64,000 nucleotides of DNA from the NCBI GenBank assembly GCA_002709955.1, contig PAQY01000012.1:319679-383678 (forward strand), read 5' to 3'. Source of the DNA: Rhodospirillaceae bacterium. GTDB taxonomy: Bacteria > Pseudomonadota > Alphaproteobacteria > UBA8366 > Aestuariispiraceae. Under the pieces are notes generated by a model, which saw nothing but the letters and a program-made list of their open reading frames with translations, was not told the origin of the DNA and did not search any database. Every line of letters begins with the position of its first letter. The first letter of the stretch is position 1. Below are positions 1 to 8,488 of this stretch, piece after piece. The position numbers and the translations under genes are program-made.

Positions 1-605
1 ATCAATTCCTGGGCGCTGGCGCGGACCTGACCCACGGTGCCGGGGGCAGAATCCAGCAGATCGACATACATGGTCTGAATGGAATCAATGACTGCGACCC
101 GCGCCCCGTCGGGTCGATCCAGGGAGGCCAGGATATCGCGCACAGAGGTCGCCGCCGCCAGTTCCACCTTTGTGTCGGACACATTCAGCCGTTGGGCGCG
201 CATGCGGATCTGTTCAATCGCTTCCTCGCCTGAGATATAGGCGACGCTGGCATGGGCACTTAACGCGGCGGCAGCCTGCAGCAGCAGGGTGGATTTCCCA
301 ATGCCCGGATCGCCACCAATCAGGGTCGCAGACCCGTCAACCAACCCGCCCCCCAGGACGCGATCCAGTTCATCAATGCCGGATTTCAGACGGGGTCGCT
401 GTTCGCTGTCCCCCTTCAGACCCACAAAATCCAGGGTCTTACCTGATCCCCCTGTACCGGATCGTTTGCCACCGCCAATCGGTGTGGCCTCAACGGTTTC
501 TTCCACGATTGAATTCCACGCCTCACACGCATCGCATTTGCCTGCCCAGCGCGGAGTCACCGCCCCGCATTCCTGACAGACAAATCGTTTTTGCGGTTTT
601 GCCAT
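1..605 (-). CDS. radA: DNA repair protein RadA (partial, C-terminus beyond window)
   Basis: RadA/Sms is a RecA-like ATPase that helps process recombination intermediates by driving branch migration. Visible are the first 201 residues: an N-terminal zinc finger with cysteines 10, 13, 24 and 27, the Walker A motif GGDPGIGKST (about 97-106) and the Walker B segment VAVIDS (170-175). The ATG at 603-605 lies just after the stop of the upstream ATPase gene, so radA is probably the last gene of the alr operon visible here. The lid domain and the Lon-like C-terminal domain lie outside the window. Identification is firm. Confidence 0.95.
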   Translation of the reverse strand, partial: MAKPQKRFVCQECGAVTPRWAGKCDACEAWNSIVEETVEATPIGGGKRSGTGGSGKTLDFVGLKGDSEQRPRLKSGIDELDRVLGGGLVDGSATLIGGDPGIGKSTLLLQAAAALSAHASVAYISGEEAIEQIRMRAQRLNVSDTKVELAAATSVRDILASLDRPDGARVAVIDSIQTMYVDLLDSAPGTVGQVRASAQEL

Positions 606-607
606 GG

Positions 608-1396
608 TCAGAGTTTCCGCAATTCCATCTTGATCGGGCCTTCGGCGCTGCCGGTGATAAATTGATCGACATAGGGATTGCCGGAATGGTCGATATCCGC
701 GACAGGGCCGTCCCAGATCACCTTGCCCTGGTACAGCATCGCCATGCGGTCCGCGATGCGCCTGGCGCTGGCCATGTCATGGGTGATGGTGATCGCCGTC
801 GCGCCAACCTGTTTCACGCATTTCACGATCAATTCGTCAATCACATGGCCCATGATCGGGTCCAGGCCTGTCGTCGGCTCGTCAAAGAAGATGATATCGG
901 GGTCACCCGCAATGGCGCGCGCCAGCCCGACACGCTTGCGCATGCCGCCTGACAGTTCCGCCGGGGACAGGGCCCCGACATCGGCGGTCAGCCCCACCTG
1001 GGCCAGCTTTTCAATCGCAACCTCTTTCGCTGCGTCCCGCCGCATGCCTTTACCCTGGATCAGGCCGAAGGCAACATTTTCCCAGACCGGCAGGCTGTCG
1101 AACAGGGCCGCATTCTGGAACAGCATGCCGATCCTGGCATTGACCTTTTCCCGGTCCCCTTTGGACAGGTGGGTGACGGGCTGGCCATCGATTTCTATTT
1201 CCCCCTGTTCAGGTTCCATCAGGCCCAGGATGCATTTCAGCATGACCGACTTGCCAGTCCCGGACCCGCCAATGATCACAACCGATTCCTGGGGCATCAC
1301 ATCCAATGTGAATCCCTGCAGGATGCGCTTCTGTCCAAAGCTTTTATGCACATCGGTCAATCGAATCTTCGGGGTGGTTTCTGGGGGCTGGGTCAT
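608..1396 (-). CDS. mlaF: ABC transporter ATP-binding protein, MlaF type
   Basis: This is the ATPase of an Mla-type ABC system, which moves phospholipids between the outer and inner membranes. All nucleotide-binding motifs are present: Walker A GGSGTGKS (43-50), Q-loop Q94, signature LSGGMRKR (148-155), Walker B IIFFDE (168-173) and switch H206. Length (262 residues) is normal for MlaF. The start overlaps the end of the permease gene by 4 bp, which indicates co-translation. The substrate-binding MlaD and MlaC partners are not in the window, so they must be elsewhere. The symbol is given by family; the exact lipid substrate is inferred. Confidence 0.88.
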   Translation of the reverse strand: MTQPPETTPKIRLTDVHKSFGQKRILQGFTLDVMPQESVVIIGGSGTGKSVMLKCILGLMEPEQGEIEIDGQPVTHLSKGDREKVNARIGMLFQNAALFDSLPVWENVAFGLIQGKGMRRDAAKEVAIEKLAQVGLTADVGALSPAELSGGMRKRVGLARAIAGDPDIIFFDEPTTGLDPIMGHVIDELIVKCVKQVGATAITITHDMASARRIADRMAMLYQGKVIWDGPVADIDHSGNPYVDQFITGSAEGPIKMELRKL

Positions 1397-2166
1397 TGTG
1401 CGAAGAACATCTCCGTAATCAGGTAATTCGCGATCAGGATCAGGATGGAGGCGCTGACCACAGCATTGGTTGTCGCCGCCCCGACGCCCTGAGCCCCGCC
1501 GCGGCTGTTAAAGCCATGATAACAGCCCATCAGCGCGACCAAAAACCCGAACACAGCCGCCTTGACCAGACCGGAAATCACATCCTGCGCCTCAATAAAA
1601 TTCCAGGTATTGATCAGATAGGTCTGTTCATTAAAGCCCAGCTTGTAGACGCTGACGACATAGCCGCCGAAAATCCCCATAATATCACCGATCAGCACCA
1701 GGAAGGGCAGCATCGTCACCCCGGCCAAAAGGCGCGGCACGATCAGATATTTCATCGGATTGGTCGACAGGGTTTCCAGCGCATCAACCTGTTCCATGAC
1801 ACGCATCGTGCCCAATTCTGCCGCCATGGCGGCCCCAATGCGCCCGGCGATCATCAGTCCCGCCAGGACCGGCGACAATTCGCGCGTTATCGACAGGGCA
1901 ACAACGGACGGGATCGCCCCTTCGGCAGAAAACCGGGCAAAGCCTGTATGACTCTGCAGGGCCAGAACCATACCAGCAAACAGCGTCGTCAAACCGACCA
2001 CAGGCAGGGAATAATAGCCGATATCAATGATCTGGCGCAGGATCAGGCGCGGATAGAAGGGGGGGCGCACGCAATGGCTGATCCCGGTCAGCGCAAAAAC
2101 GGTCAACCGCCCGGTCGCCGCCAGGAATTTCAGAAAACCGGCGCCCAGCGCCCGGACCGGATTCAT
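1393..2166 (-). CDS. mlaE: ABC transporter permease, MlaE type
   Basis: Inner-membrane permease partner of the adjacent ATPase. The 257-residue protein has five or six hydrophobic segments and the MlaE/YrbE hallmark stretch SITRELSPVLAGLMIAGR followed by GAAMAAELGTM (about 92-122), which contacts the ATPase. It overlaps the alanine racemase start by 4 bp upstream and mlaF by 4 bp downstream, so alr, mlaE and mlaF are probably read from one transcript. An alternative name would be a toluene-tolerance Ttg2B homologue, which is the same family. Confidence 0.88.
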   Translation of the reverse strand: MNPVRALGAGFLKFLAATGRLTVFALTGISHCVRPPFYPRLILRQIIDIGYYSLPVVGLTTLFAGMVLALQSHTGFARFSAEGAIPSVVALSITRELSPVLAGLMIAGRIGAAMAAELGTMRVMEQVDALETLSTNPMKYLIVPRLLAGVTMLPFLVLIGDIMGIFGGYVVSVYKLGFNEQTYLINTWNFIEAQDVISGLVKAAVFGFLVALMGCYHGFNSRGGAQGVGAATTNAVVSASILILIANYLITEMFFAQ

Positions 2167-3311
2167 GCGGTCTCTCCATCTGATTGGCCAAGATAATGAC
2201 GCGCATAGCGCTGGCCCAAAGAGGTTAAGATTTCATAGCCGATCGTGCCCGCCTTGTCTGCAACCGCATCGACATCCTGATGCGGGCCGATCAGGTTCAG
2301 GCTGTCGCCCAGACCGATTTGGGGCGCGGCGGTGATATCGACTGTGATCAAATCCATGGAGACTCGACCGACGATCGGCATTTCGACATCTCCCATCCAG
2401 GCGGAGGCATTGTTGCTGAGGCAGCGGAGGAACCCATCCGCATAGCCGACCGCAAGGGTGGCAATCCGGGTCGGTCCCTGAACCCGATGGCTGGCACCGT
2501 ATCCGACGCTTTCCGGGGCGTCAATCTGACGGATTTGCAGGATTTTGGCATCCAGGGAGATTGTCGGTTTCAGCGGGTTGGGCGCGACCCTATTGGGGCG
2601 CACGCCATACAGGGCAACACCCGGACGGATCCAGTCAAAATGCCAGTCCGGCCCCAGAAATGAGGCGCTGGACGCCGCCAGCATACCGCCTTCCGCCGCC
2701 TTTGGCAGGTGTTTCAGGCAGGTAGCGAAATAGTCTTGCTGGCGTCGATTCATCGGGTCGTCTGGCGTATCGGCACAGGCCATGTGGGACATGATAAAGC
2801 GCAGATTTACCCCATCGAGTCGCGATGGCTGTTCCATCAGCACCCGGGCTTCCAGCCGGTCCAGCCCAGTGCGGCTCATCCCCGTATCGACATGCAGCAC
2901 GGCGGGCAGGGCCTTCCCCTGATCCCCACAGAAGCGCTGCCAGCCCTCAACCTGTCCCAGATCATTCAGGCAGGGCCATATATCATACTGGGCATAGACC
3001 GCTGCCTGACCTGGCATCAGGCCGTTCATCACACAAATCCGGGGTCGTGTATTCCAGGGCGTGTTTGATCCCGGTTTCAGGGCAGCTGCCAGCGCAATCC
3101 CCTCATCCAGATGCGCAACAAAGAAAGTATCGCATCCCTCTGCCGCCAGACGCCGCGCCACCGGGGCCAGCCCCAGCCCATAGCCATCGGCCTTCACCAC
3201 CGCCGCACAGTGCTTATGCGCCGTCAAATCCCGCAAATACCGCCAATTTGACGCCACCGCATCCAGATCAATCGTCAACACCGTGGGGCTATGGGGAAAT
3301 CCAGACGTCAT
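2163..3311 (-). CDS. alr: Alanine racemase
   Basis: PLP enzyme that converts L-alanine to D-alanine for peptidoglycan. The PLP lysine sits in AAVVKADGYGLG (K40) and the second catalytic base is Tyr 271 in VGYGASHR; the RPGVALYG phosphate-binding segment is also clear. The ATG at 3311 is preferred because AAGGTG lies 7 nt upstream; a GTG two codons earlier is possible. At 382 residues it has the normal length. It is the first gene of an overlapping set with the Mla-type permease and ATPase, and radA. Confidence 0.93.
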   Translation of the reverse strand: MTSGFPHSPTVLTIDLDAVASNWRYLRDLTAHKHCAAVVKADGYGLGLAPVARRLAAEGCDTFFVAHLDEGIALAAALKPGSNTPWNTRPRICVMNGLMPGQAAVYAQYDIWPCLNDLGQVEGWQRFCGDQGKALPAVLHVDTGMSRTGLDRLEARVLMEQPSRLDGVNLRFIMSHMACADTPDDPMNRRQQDYFATCLKHLPKAAEGGMLAASSASFLGPDWHFDWIRPGVALYGVRPNRVAPNPLKPTISLDAKILQIRQIDAPESVGYGASHRVQGPTRIATLAVGYADGFLRCLSNNASAWMGDVEMPIVGRVSMDLITVDITAAPQIGLGDSLNLIGPHQDVDAVADKAGTIGYEILTSLGQRYARHYLGQSDGETA

Positions 3312-3457
3312 GGGCACACACCTTGCTTTCTAGGATGCCCTTTCATGACGGGCGAAGCGGAAAAGTGCAAGGGGGAGGTGGGGCAGGGTGACGAGGAGCG
3401 CGTAAATAGAAGGGTCAGATGCAGAATTGGCTATAAAACTTTCTCAGAACCCTTATC

Positions 3458-3486
3458 TTGATGGAAATATTAATTAATACTATAAT
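3458..3486 (+). promoter_or_regulatory. Sigma-70-like promoter of hipBA
   Basis: TTGATG at 3458-3463 and a perfect TATAAT at 3481-3486 are separated by 17 nt, and the first codon of the antitoxin gene follows 36 nt after the -10 box. The surrounding DNA is very AT-rich with several ATTAAT words (3470-3500) that could form the HipB operator. The boxes are seen directly; use by the housekeeping sigma factor and autorepression by HipB are inferred from the family. Confidence 0.65.
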
Positions 3487-3522
3487 AGCATTAACAGATT
3501 AATTTTTGGATTAAATAACATT

Positions 3523-3831
3523 ATGATATCACTTATAACGCTGGAGAAAGCACAAAAGAAGCTTGCGGAAAATGTGCGGGCGGGTCGGTTACACATGAAC
3601 CTGACACAGCAGGGCCTTGCAGAGCGTGCAGGTGTGCCCGTACCAACCCTCCGTAAATTTGAGCAAAAGGGTGTGATTTCCCTGGAATCATTTCTGAAGA
3701 TTCAAATGGTGCTTGGTGGCTTGGAGGCGATCCTGAAAGCAACGGAAACCAAAACCCCGGAGTTTACCTCAATTGATGACGTGTTAGAGGCGCATATGCC
3801 GTCCGGTCGTCAGCGGGGAAGACGCAAATGA
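3523..3831 (+). CDS. HipB-like antitoxin, XRE-family regulator
   Basis: A 102-residue DNA-binding protein with a helix-turn-helix at about 26-60 (LTQQGLAERAGVPVPTLRKF), the usual XRE fold of HipB antitoxins. It lies immediately before hipA and overlaps it by 4 bp, the classic arrangement of the HipBA type II toxin-antitoxin system, in which the antitoxin binds the kinase and represses the operon. The C-terminal tail is basic (RQRGRRK). The ribosome-binding site is weak (GGA about 12 nt upstream). Composition is more AT-rich than in neighbouring genes, which suggests acquisition. Confidence 0.82.
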   Translation: MISLITLEKAQKKLAENVRAGRLHMNLTQQGLAERAGVPVPTLRKFEQKGVISLESFLKIQMVLGGLEAILKATETKTPEFTSIDDVLEAHMPSGRQRGRRK

Positions 3832-5069
3832 GTCGTTTCAATTCAATCCGGGAGATTAACGTTGGCCTGAATTTTGGTCAGGGGGATATCCCGGTCGGCC
3901 GATTGGCCAGCCGGGATCATCATATATATTTTGAATATGATCGTGCCTTCATTGAAAGGGGGCTGGAGATTTCCCCTGTCCGCCTGCCGCTGAAAACGGG
4001 GCTTATCCGATTTGATCCGACTCCCTTCCAAGGGCTGGGCGGGGTTTTTAATGACAGCCTGCCTGATGGATGGGGTCGGTTGCTCTTTGACCGCTTTGTT
4101 CGATCGCAAGGCATGGTGCCAATGGAAGTGTCCCCTCTGGATCGATTGGCACATGTTGGGCGGCACGGGATGGGGGCCCTGGTCTACGAACCGGATCACA
4201 GTCCAGCTTTGGGTCAAAATGAGATCAATCTGGATCAACTGGCCAGTCAGGCGCAGGCGGTTTTGGACGGGGTCAGTGATGAGGTTCTAGCGCAGCTTAT
4301 GGCGTTGAATGGTTCTTCTGCCGGGGCGAGGCCAAAGGCTCTGATCGGCGTTTCAGAGGCGCGGGACCGTATCATTCATGGTGTTGCAACAGTGCCAGAG
4401 GGGTTTACACAGTGGATGGTCAAATTTCCCAACAACCAGGACGGGCTGGATTCAGGCGCGATTGAATATGTCTATGCCCGAATGGCCCAGGATGCCGGGA
4501 TTTCGATGCCACAGAGTCATTTGTTCCCAGCACAAAACGGCCCTGGTTACTTCGCTGTTCAACGCTTTGATCGCTGTGGCATCAGACGCCTTCACATGCA
4601 TACGGCCTGTGGCCTGTTGCATTCAGATTTCCGCACACCTTCTCTGGATTATGAAGACCTGATTGCCCTGACAGGCTCCCTGACGCGCGATATGCGAGAG
4701 GTTGAGAAGCTGTACCGGCTGGCGGTTTTCAACGTGCTAGCCCATAACCGCGATGACCATGCGAAGAATTTCAGCTTCCTGATGGATGAGGTTGGACAAT
4801 GGACCCTGTCACCAGCCTATGACCTGACATTCTCCTCAGGCCCAGGCGGCGAACAGAGCACCATGGTCCTGGGCGAGGGCCGCACTCCGTCGCTTCAGCA
4901 TCTCAGAAAACTGGGCGAAGCCGCAAAAATCCCCAAACCCCGCATACAAGAAATCCTGGACCAGACCCAATCCAGCCTGACCAAATGGCCGGAATGGGCT
5001 ACCACCCATGGCGTCAGCGCAAGTAATGTGAGGCTGATCGGGGAACGGTTGAATGGGAGTGTGAGTTAA
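3828..5069 (+). CDS. hipA: HipA-like serine/threonine kinase toxin
   Basis: HipA family kinases phosphorylate targets such as glutamyl-tRNA synthetase and cause growth arrest. The 413-residue protein has the HipA N-terminal domain (about 1-140), the P-loop-like region GARPKALIGV (166-175), the catalytic loop HNRDDHAKNFSF (306-317) and the metal-binding Asp in SPAYDLTFS (D332). These key residues are intact, so the toxin looks active. Whether this member targets GltX or another synthetase cannot be told from sequence. It is co-translated with the upstream HipB-like gene. Confidence 0.87.
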   Translation: MSRFNSIREINVGLNFGQGDIPVGRLASRDHHIYFEYDRAFIERGLEISPVRLPLKTGLIRFDPTPFQGLGGVFNDSLPDGWGRLLFDRFVRSQGMVPMEVSPLDRLAHVGRHGMGALVYEPDHSPALGQNEINLDQLASQAQAVLDGVSDEVLAQLMALNGSSAGARPKALIGVSEARDRIIHGVATVPEGFTQWMVKFPNNQDGLDSGAIEYVYARMAQDAGISMPQSHLFPAQNGPGYFAVQRFDRCGIRRLHMHTACGLLHSDFRTPSLDYEDLIALTGSLTRDMREVEKLYRLAVFNVLAHNRDDHAKNFSFLMDEVGQWTLSPAYDLTFSSGPGGEQSTMVLGEGRTPSLQHLRKLGEAAKIPKPRIQEILDQTQSSLTKWPEWATTHGVSASNVRLIGERLNGSVS

Positions 5070-5095
5070 GTGTATGAAACTGGTAGGATTAACAA

Positions 5096-5539
5096 TCAAT
5101 CCGCCTTGGCGTCTGGGTCGTGCCCTGGCTTCCATTGGGTGGGCCAGGGGGTGCCCAGATCGGTCAAGCCGATTGCCAGTTTTTCAACGGTCAAGCGGAT
5201 TGCGGCATTGCCGGAGAAGGTCAGCATCACGGCATCATCGTGATAGGCGATGGCCAGAAGGGCGAAGATTTTGTCTGCGCTGTCGGGCCCAATGCCGCGC
5301 CGGGACACATGGGTGACATGATCAAACCGCAGGCCCGCATGGCTGCGACTATAGGGCGGGGTGTCGCCTGCGGATTCCCATTGGAATCGGTTCAGCGCCA
5401 GCATAAAGCTGTGCTCCTGTGCCAGATATTTCATATCACGCCCAGGGACCAGCGCATCCTGAACCATACTGGACACGACCCCCAAATCCTCAAGGTCAAA
5501 CGCCCGCAATCGAAGCGGTGCGGCGCCAGTCGTCGTCAT
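5096..5539 (-). CDS. DUF2948 family protein
   Basis: A 147-residue soluble protein of the DUF2948 family, conserved in Alphaproteobacteria and without known function. It begins with PLRLRAFDLEDLGVVSSMVQ and contains the family-typical segment RFDHVTHVSRRGI in the middle. The ATG at 5537-5539 is chosen because GGGGGAG lies about 9 nt upstream; a start 11 codons earlier is possible. In many relatives this gene sits near hisD or murA; here it stands alone, convergent with hipA, with only 26 nt between the two stops. Confidence 0.75.
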   Translation of the reverse strand: MTTTGAAPLRLRAFDLEDLGVVSSMVQDALVPGRDMKYLAQEHSFMLALNRFQWESAGDTPPYSRSHAGLRFDHVTHVSRRGIGPDSADKIFALLAIAYHDDAVMLTFSGNAAIRLTVEKLAIGLTDLGTPWPTQWKPGHDPDAKAD

Positions 5540-5625
5540 TTCCGATACTCCCCCAAACAAACGGCCATACATCCCGAACAGTACAATCTAGCGCCAGCAG
5601 TGTCGAGGGGGTGGCAAATGTTTGC

Positions 5626-6837
5626 CTACTGGGTCAGGACGCGCTCAATCCGCTCCAGTGCCCAGTCGACTTCATCGCGGGTGATGGTCAGGGGTGGGGC
5701 AAAGCGGATGGTGTGTTCGTGGGTTTCCTTGCACAGGATGCCCAATTCCTTCAATTCAAGACAGTAGCGCCGCGCGCCGCCTGCCTCCGGGTGAAATTCC
5801 ACGGCCAGCATCAGGCCGCGCCCGCGCACGTCCCGGATGGCGTTGTTGCGGATTTTCTTCAGGCCTTCCAGAAAATACGCACCCTGCTTGGCGGAGTTTT
5901 CAATCATGCCCTCTTCGACCAGAACCTTCAGGGATTCGCGTGCAATGGCGCAGGCCAGAGGATTGCCGCCAAAGGTGCTGCCGTGTTGACCGGGCTTCAA
6001 TACGCCCAAAACTTCGGAGTTGGAGAGTACCGCAGAGATTGGATAGAAGCCCCCTGACAGGGCCTTGCCGACCAGGGTCAGGTCCGCGACCACACCTTCA
6101 TGTTCTTCCGCCAACAGCCTGCCGGTGCGGCCCAAACCGGTTTGGATTTCGTCCAGGATCAGCATGACGTTGTGCCGTGTGCAAATCTCTCGCACGGCCT
6201 GAATATAGCCTTCGGGCGGGATGATGACGCCTGCCTCGCCCTGAATCGGTTCGACCAGGAAAGCCACAGTATTGGGCGTGATAGCAGCTTCCAGCGCGGC
6301 GGCGTCTCCAAATGGCACAACCCGAAAGCCGGGTGCGAAGGGGCCAAAATTCTTGCGCGCCGACGGATCGGTGGAAAAACCAACGATGTTCAAGGTGCGC
6401 CCATGGAAGTTATTGTTACAGACAATGATTTCCGCCTGGTTTTCCGCTACGCCTTTGACCTCATAGCCCCATTTGCGCACGCATTTCACAGCGGTTTCGA
6501 CCGCTTCGGCACCGCTGTTCATAGGCAGCACCTTGGATGAATTGGTCAGGGCGCAGATTTCTTCATAAAACGGGGCCAGTTGGTCATTGCGAAAGGCGCG
6601 TGATGTCAGGGTCAGTTTGGACGCCTGATCCACCATCGCCTTTAGAATGCGCGGGTGACAATGCCCTTGATTGACGGCGGAATACGCCGCCAGACAATCC
6701 AGATATTTCTTGCCATCCACATCCCAGACCCAGACGCCTTCGCCCTTGGTCAGGATGACATCCAGGGGCTTGTAATTATGGGCCCCCAATTCGGATTCGA
6801 CGGCCAGAAAATCTGTGGTTTCGGCAACAGCGTTCAT
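5626..6837 (-). CDS. rocD: Ornithine aminotransferase
   Basis: Class III PLP aminotransferase that converts ornithine plus 2-oxoglutarate to glutamate semialdehyde in arginine catabolism. The PLP lysine is K258 in [12 protein letters not shown], the cofactor-binding Asp is in [14 protein letters not shown] (D229), and SGAEAVETA (108-116) is also typical. The 403-residue length matches RocD closely. It lies 26 nt downstream of arginase on the same strand, which supports this substrate over acetylornithine or GABA. The pair makes a two-step route from arginine towards glutamate and proline. Confidence 0.92.
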   Translation of the reverse strand: MNAVAETTDFLAVESELGAHNYKPLDVILTKGEGVWVWDVDGKKYLDCLAAYSAVNQGHCHPRILKAMVDQASKLTLTSRAFRNDQLAPFYEEICALTNSSKVLPMNSGAEAVETAVKCVRKWGYEVKGVAENQAEIIVCNNNFHGRTLNIVGFSTDPSARKNFGPFAPGFRVVPFGDAAALEAAITPNTVAFLVEPIQGEAGVIIPPEGYIQAVREICTRHNVMLILDEIQTGLGRTGRLLAEEHEGVVADLTLVGKALSGGFYPISAVLSNSEVLGVLKPGQHGSTFGGNPLACAIARESLKVLVEEGMIENSAKQGAYFLEGLKKIRNNAIRDVRGRGLMLAVEFHPEAGGARRYCLELKELGILCKETHEHTIRFAPPLTITRDEVDWALERIERVLTQ

Positions 6838-6863
6838 CTTAAATCACTCCTAAAAAAACAAAA

Positions 6864-7826
6864 TTATAGTGCGGAATCCGTGCGGCTGAGGATCTGCTGT
6901 CCAAACAGGCTTTCAACCAGATCGACCGTCAGGTCCGCCGTGGCATTCTTCACATCATAGGCCGGGTTCAGTTCCATCAGGTCCAGGGACCGCATCAGGC
7001 CGCTGTCGTGAATCATTTCCATACACAGCTGTGCTTCGCGATAGGTCGGACCGCCTGGCACGGTTGTCCCAACGCCTGGTGCAATCGACGGATCCAGGAA
7101 ATCCACATCGAAGCTGACATGGACGTGCCCGCCCAGGCTGGCCAGTTTGTCCAGGGCGTCGCTCATCGTCTGGCGCATGCCGTTTTCGTCGATCCGGCGC
7201 ATGTCGTGGACTTCCATGCCCGACGCCACCACCAGCTTCTTTTCAATCGAATCCACGGATCGGATGCCGACCTGCACCACGCGCTTTGGATTCAGAAATG
7301 GGGTTTTCGGTCCCAGTCCAGTCAGTCCTTCGGGACCAAAGCCCGATGCAACGGCCAGGGGCATGCCATGGATATTGCCGCTGGGGGAGACATCGGCGGT
7401 ATTGTAATCGGCATGGGCGTCCAGCCACAGGACGGAATAATCTTCGCCCCGTTCCGCACAGTAGGTGGCAATGCCAGACAAGGATCCAATCGCCAGGGCG
7501 TGATCGCCGCCCAGCAGGATTGGCATCCGCCCGTCTTTCAATATGCCATAAACGCCATCGCGCACCGTGGTGCACCATTCGATGGTTTCCGGCAGATGGC
7601 GATATCCATTGACCGGTGGCGTGTCAGGATTGATCGGCCCGTTCAGGTTGCCGCGATCTTCCACATCATAGCCCATGCGGGTCAAGGCCTGCAGCAGTCC
7701 CGCAACCCGCAGCGCTTCCGGTCCCATGGACCCCCCGCGATGACCGGCCCCAATGTCGCTGGGGGCACCAATCAGGGATATCTTCGGGGGGGATGCGATA
7801 GAATCTTTTGCAGCGTTTTTAGCCAT
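6864..7826 (-). CDS. rocF: Arginase
   Basis: Mn-dependent ureohydrolase splitting arginine to ornithine and urea. All metal ligands are visible: H109 in GGDHALAIG, D136, H138 and D140 in WLDAHADYN, D240 and D242 in SFDVDFLDP. The 320-residue length and the SIAPGVGTTVPGG segment fit arginase better than agmatinase. It is the first gene of the rocF-rocD pair and is transcribed away from an Lrp-type regulator; the 127-nt gap between them should hold the shared control region. Confidence 0.93.
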   Translation of the reverse strand: MAKNAAKDSIASPPKISLIGAPSDIGAGHRGGSMGPEALRVAGLLQALTRMGYDVEDRGNLNGPINPDTPPVNGYRHLPETIEWCTTVRDGVYGILKDGRMPILLGGDHALAIGSLSGIATYCAERGEDYSVLWLDAHADYNTADVSPSGNIHGMPLAVASGFGPEGLTGLGPKTPFLNPKRVVQVGIRSVDSIEKKLVVASGMEVHDMRRIDENGMRQTMSDALDKLASLGGHVHVSFDVDFLDPSIAPGVGTTVPGGPTYREAQLCMEMIHDSGLMRSLDLMELNPAYDVKNATADLTVDLVESLFGQQILSRTDSAL

Positions 7827-7953
7827 ATCGTAAGCTCTCCATCCATGAATGAAGGGGATTATGACAGAGACGGATCAAAATATCCCATTTATCTGTCGGT
7901 CATTTACGGCAGATTCTGCTGTTGCATTGGGTGTTATAGAAAGGAAATTCGGC

Positions 7954-8427
7954 ATGGCTGTGGACGCGACGGACCTGCGGATTGTTACTGAAATTCAGCG
8001 CAATGGTCGGATCACGAACCAGGCCCTTGCGGATCGGGTCGGCCTGTCGCCCAGCCCCTGCTTACAGCGGTTTCGCAAGCTGGAGGGCGATGGGGTTATC
8101 GGGCCATTCATCGCACAGGTTGACCTGGATCGTTTGTGCCCGAATGTGATGGTTCTGACGACTGTCAGTCTGGATACTGCCAGTCATCAGGATTACCGCG
8201 CCTTTGAAGCGCAGGTTGCGGCAATCCCTGAAATTGTTCAGTGCTTTAAGGTCAGCGGCGACTTTGACTATATGCTGTGGTTCGTCTGCCGCAGCATTGC
8301 CGATTATCACCGCATCAGCGAGCGTCAGATCGAAGACGGTTCGGCAAAGGTTCGGATATCCAGCCATGTCGTTCTGGACAGAACCAAAGAATTCGCAGGG
8401 TTACCCCTGGAAACGCTGCTGAAGTGA
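7954..8427 (+). CDS. Lrp/AsnC-family transcriptional regulator
   Basis: A 157-residue regulator with an N-terminal winged helix (about 5-60, containing NGRITNQALADRVGLSPSPC) and a C-terminal RAM ligand-binding domain (about 65-145). The ATG at 7954 is favoured by AAAGGAAA about 8 nt upstream; longer starts would add unconserved sequence. Divergent placement from arginase and ornithine aminotransferase suggests it activates them in response to arginine or ornithine, as PutR- or ArgR-like Lrp proteins do. This target is inferred. Confidence 0.88.
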   Translation: MAVDATDLRIVTEIQRNGRITNQALADRVGLSPSPCLQRFRKLEGDGVIGPFIAQVDLDRLCPNVMVLTTVSLDTASHQDYRAFEAQVAAIPEIVQCFKVSGDFDYMLWFVCRSIADYHRISERQIEDGSAKVRISSHVVLDRTKEFAGLPLETLLK

Positions 8428-8433
8428 CCGCAT

Positions 8434-8473
8434 AAAAAAGGCTGCCGGGCGGCATTGAACCATCCCGGCAGCC
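8434..8473 (-). terminator. Rho-independent terminator after the dimethylglycine dehydrogenase-like gene
   Basis: A perfect 10-bp stem (GGCTGCCGGG at 8440-8449 and CCCGGCAGCC at 8464-8473) with a 14-nt loop. On the minus strand it is followed by a run of six T, so it ends transcription of the flavoprotein gene whose stop is at 8489. The stem could also stop read-through from the Lrp gene on the plus strand, although no T run follows on that side. Confidence 0.8.
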
Positions 8474-8488
8474 CATTATTGCGGAAGA

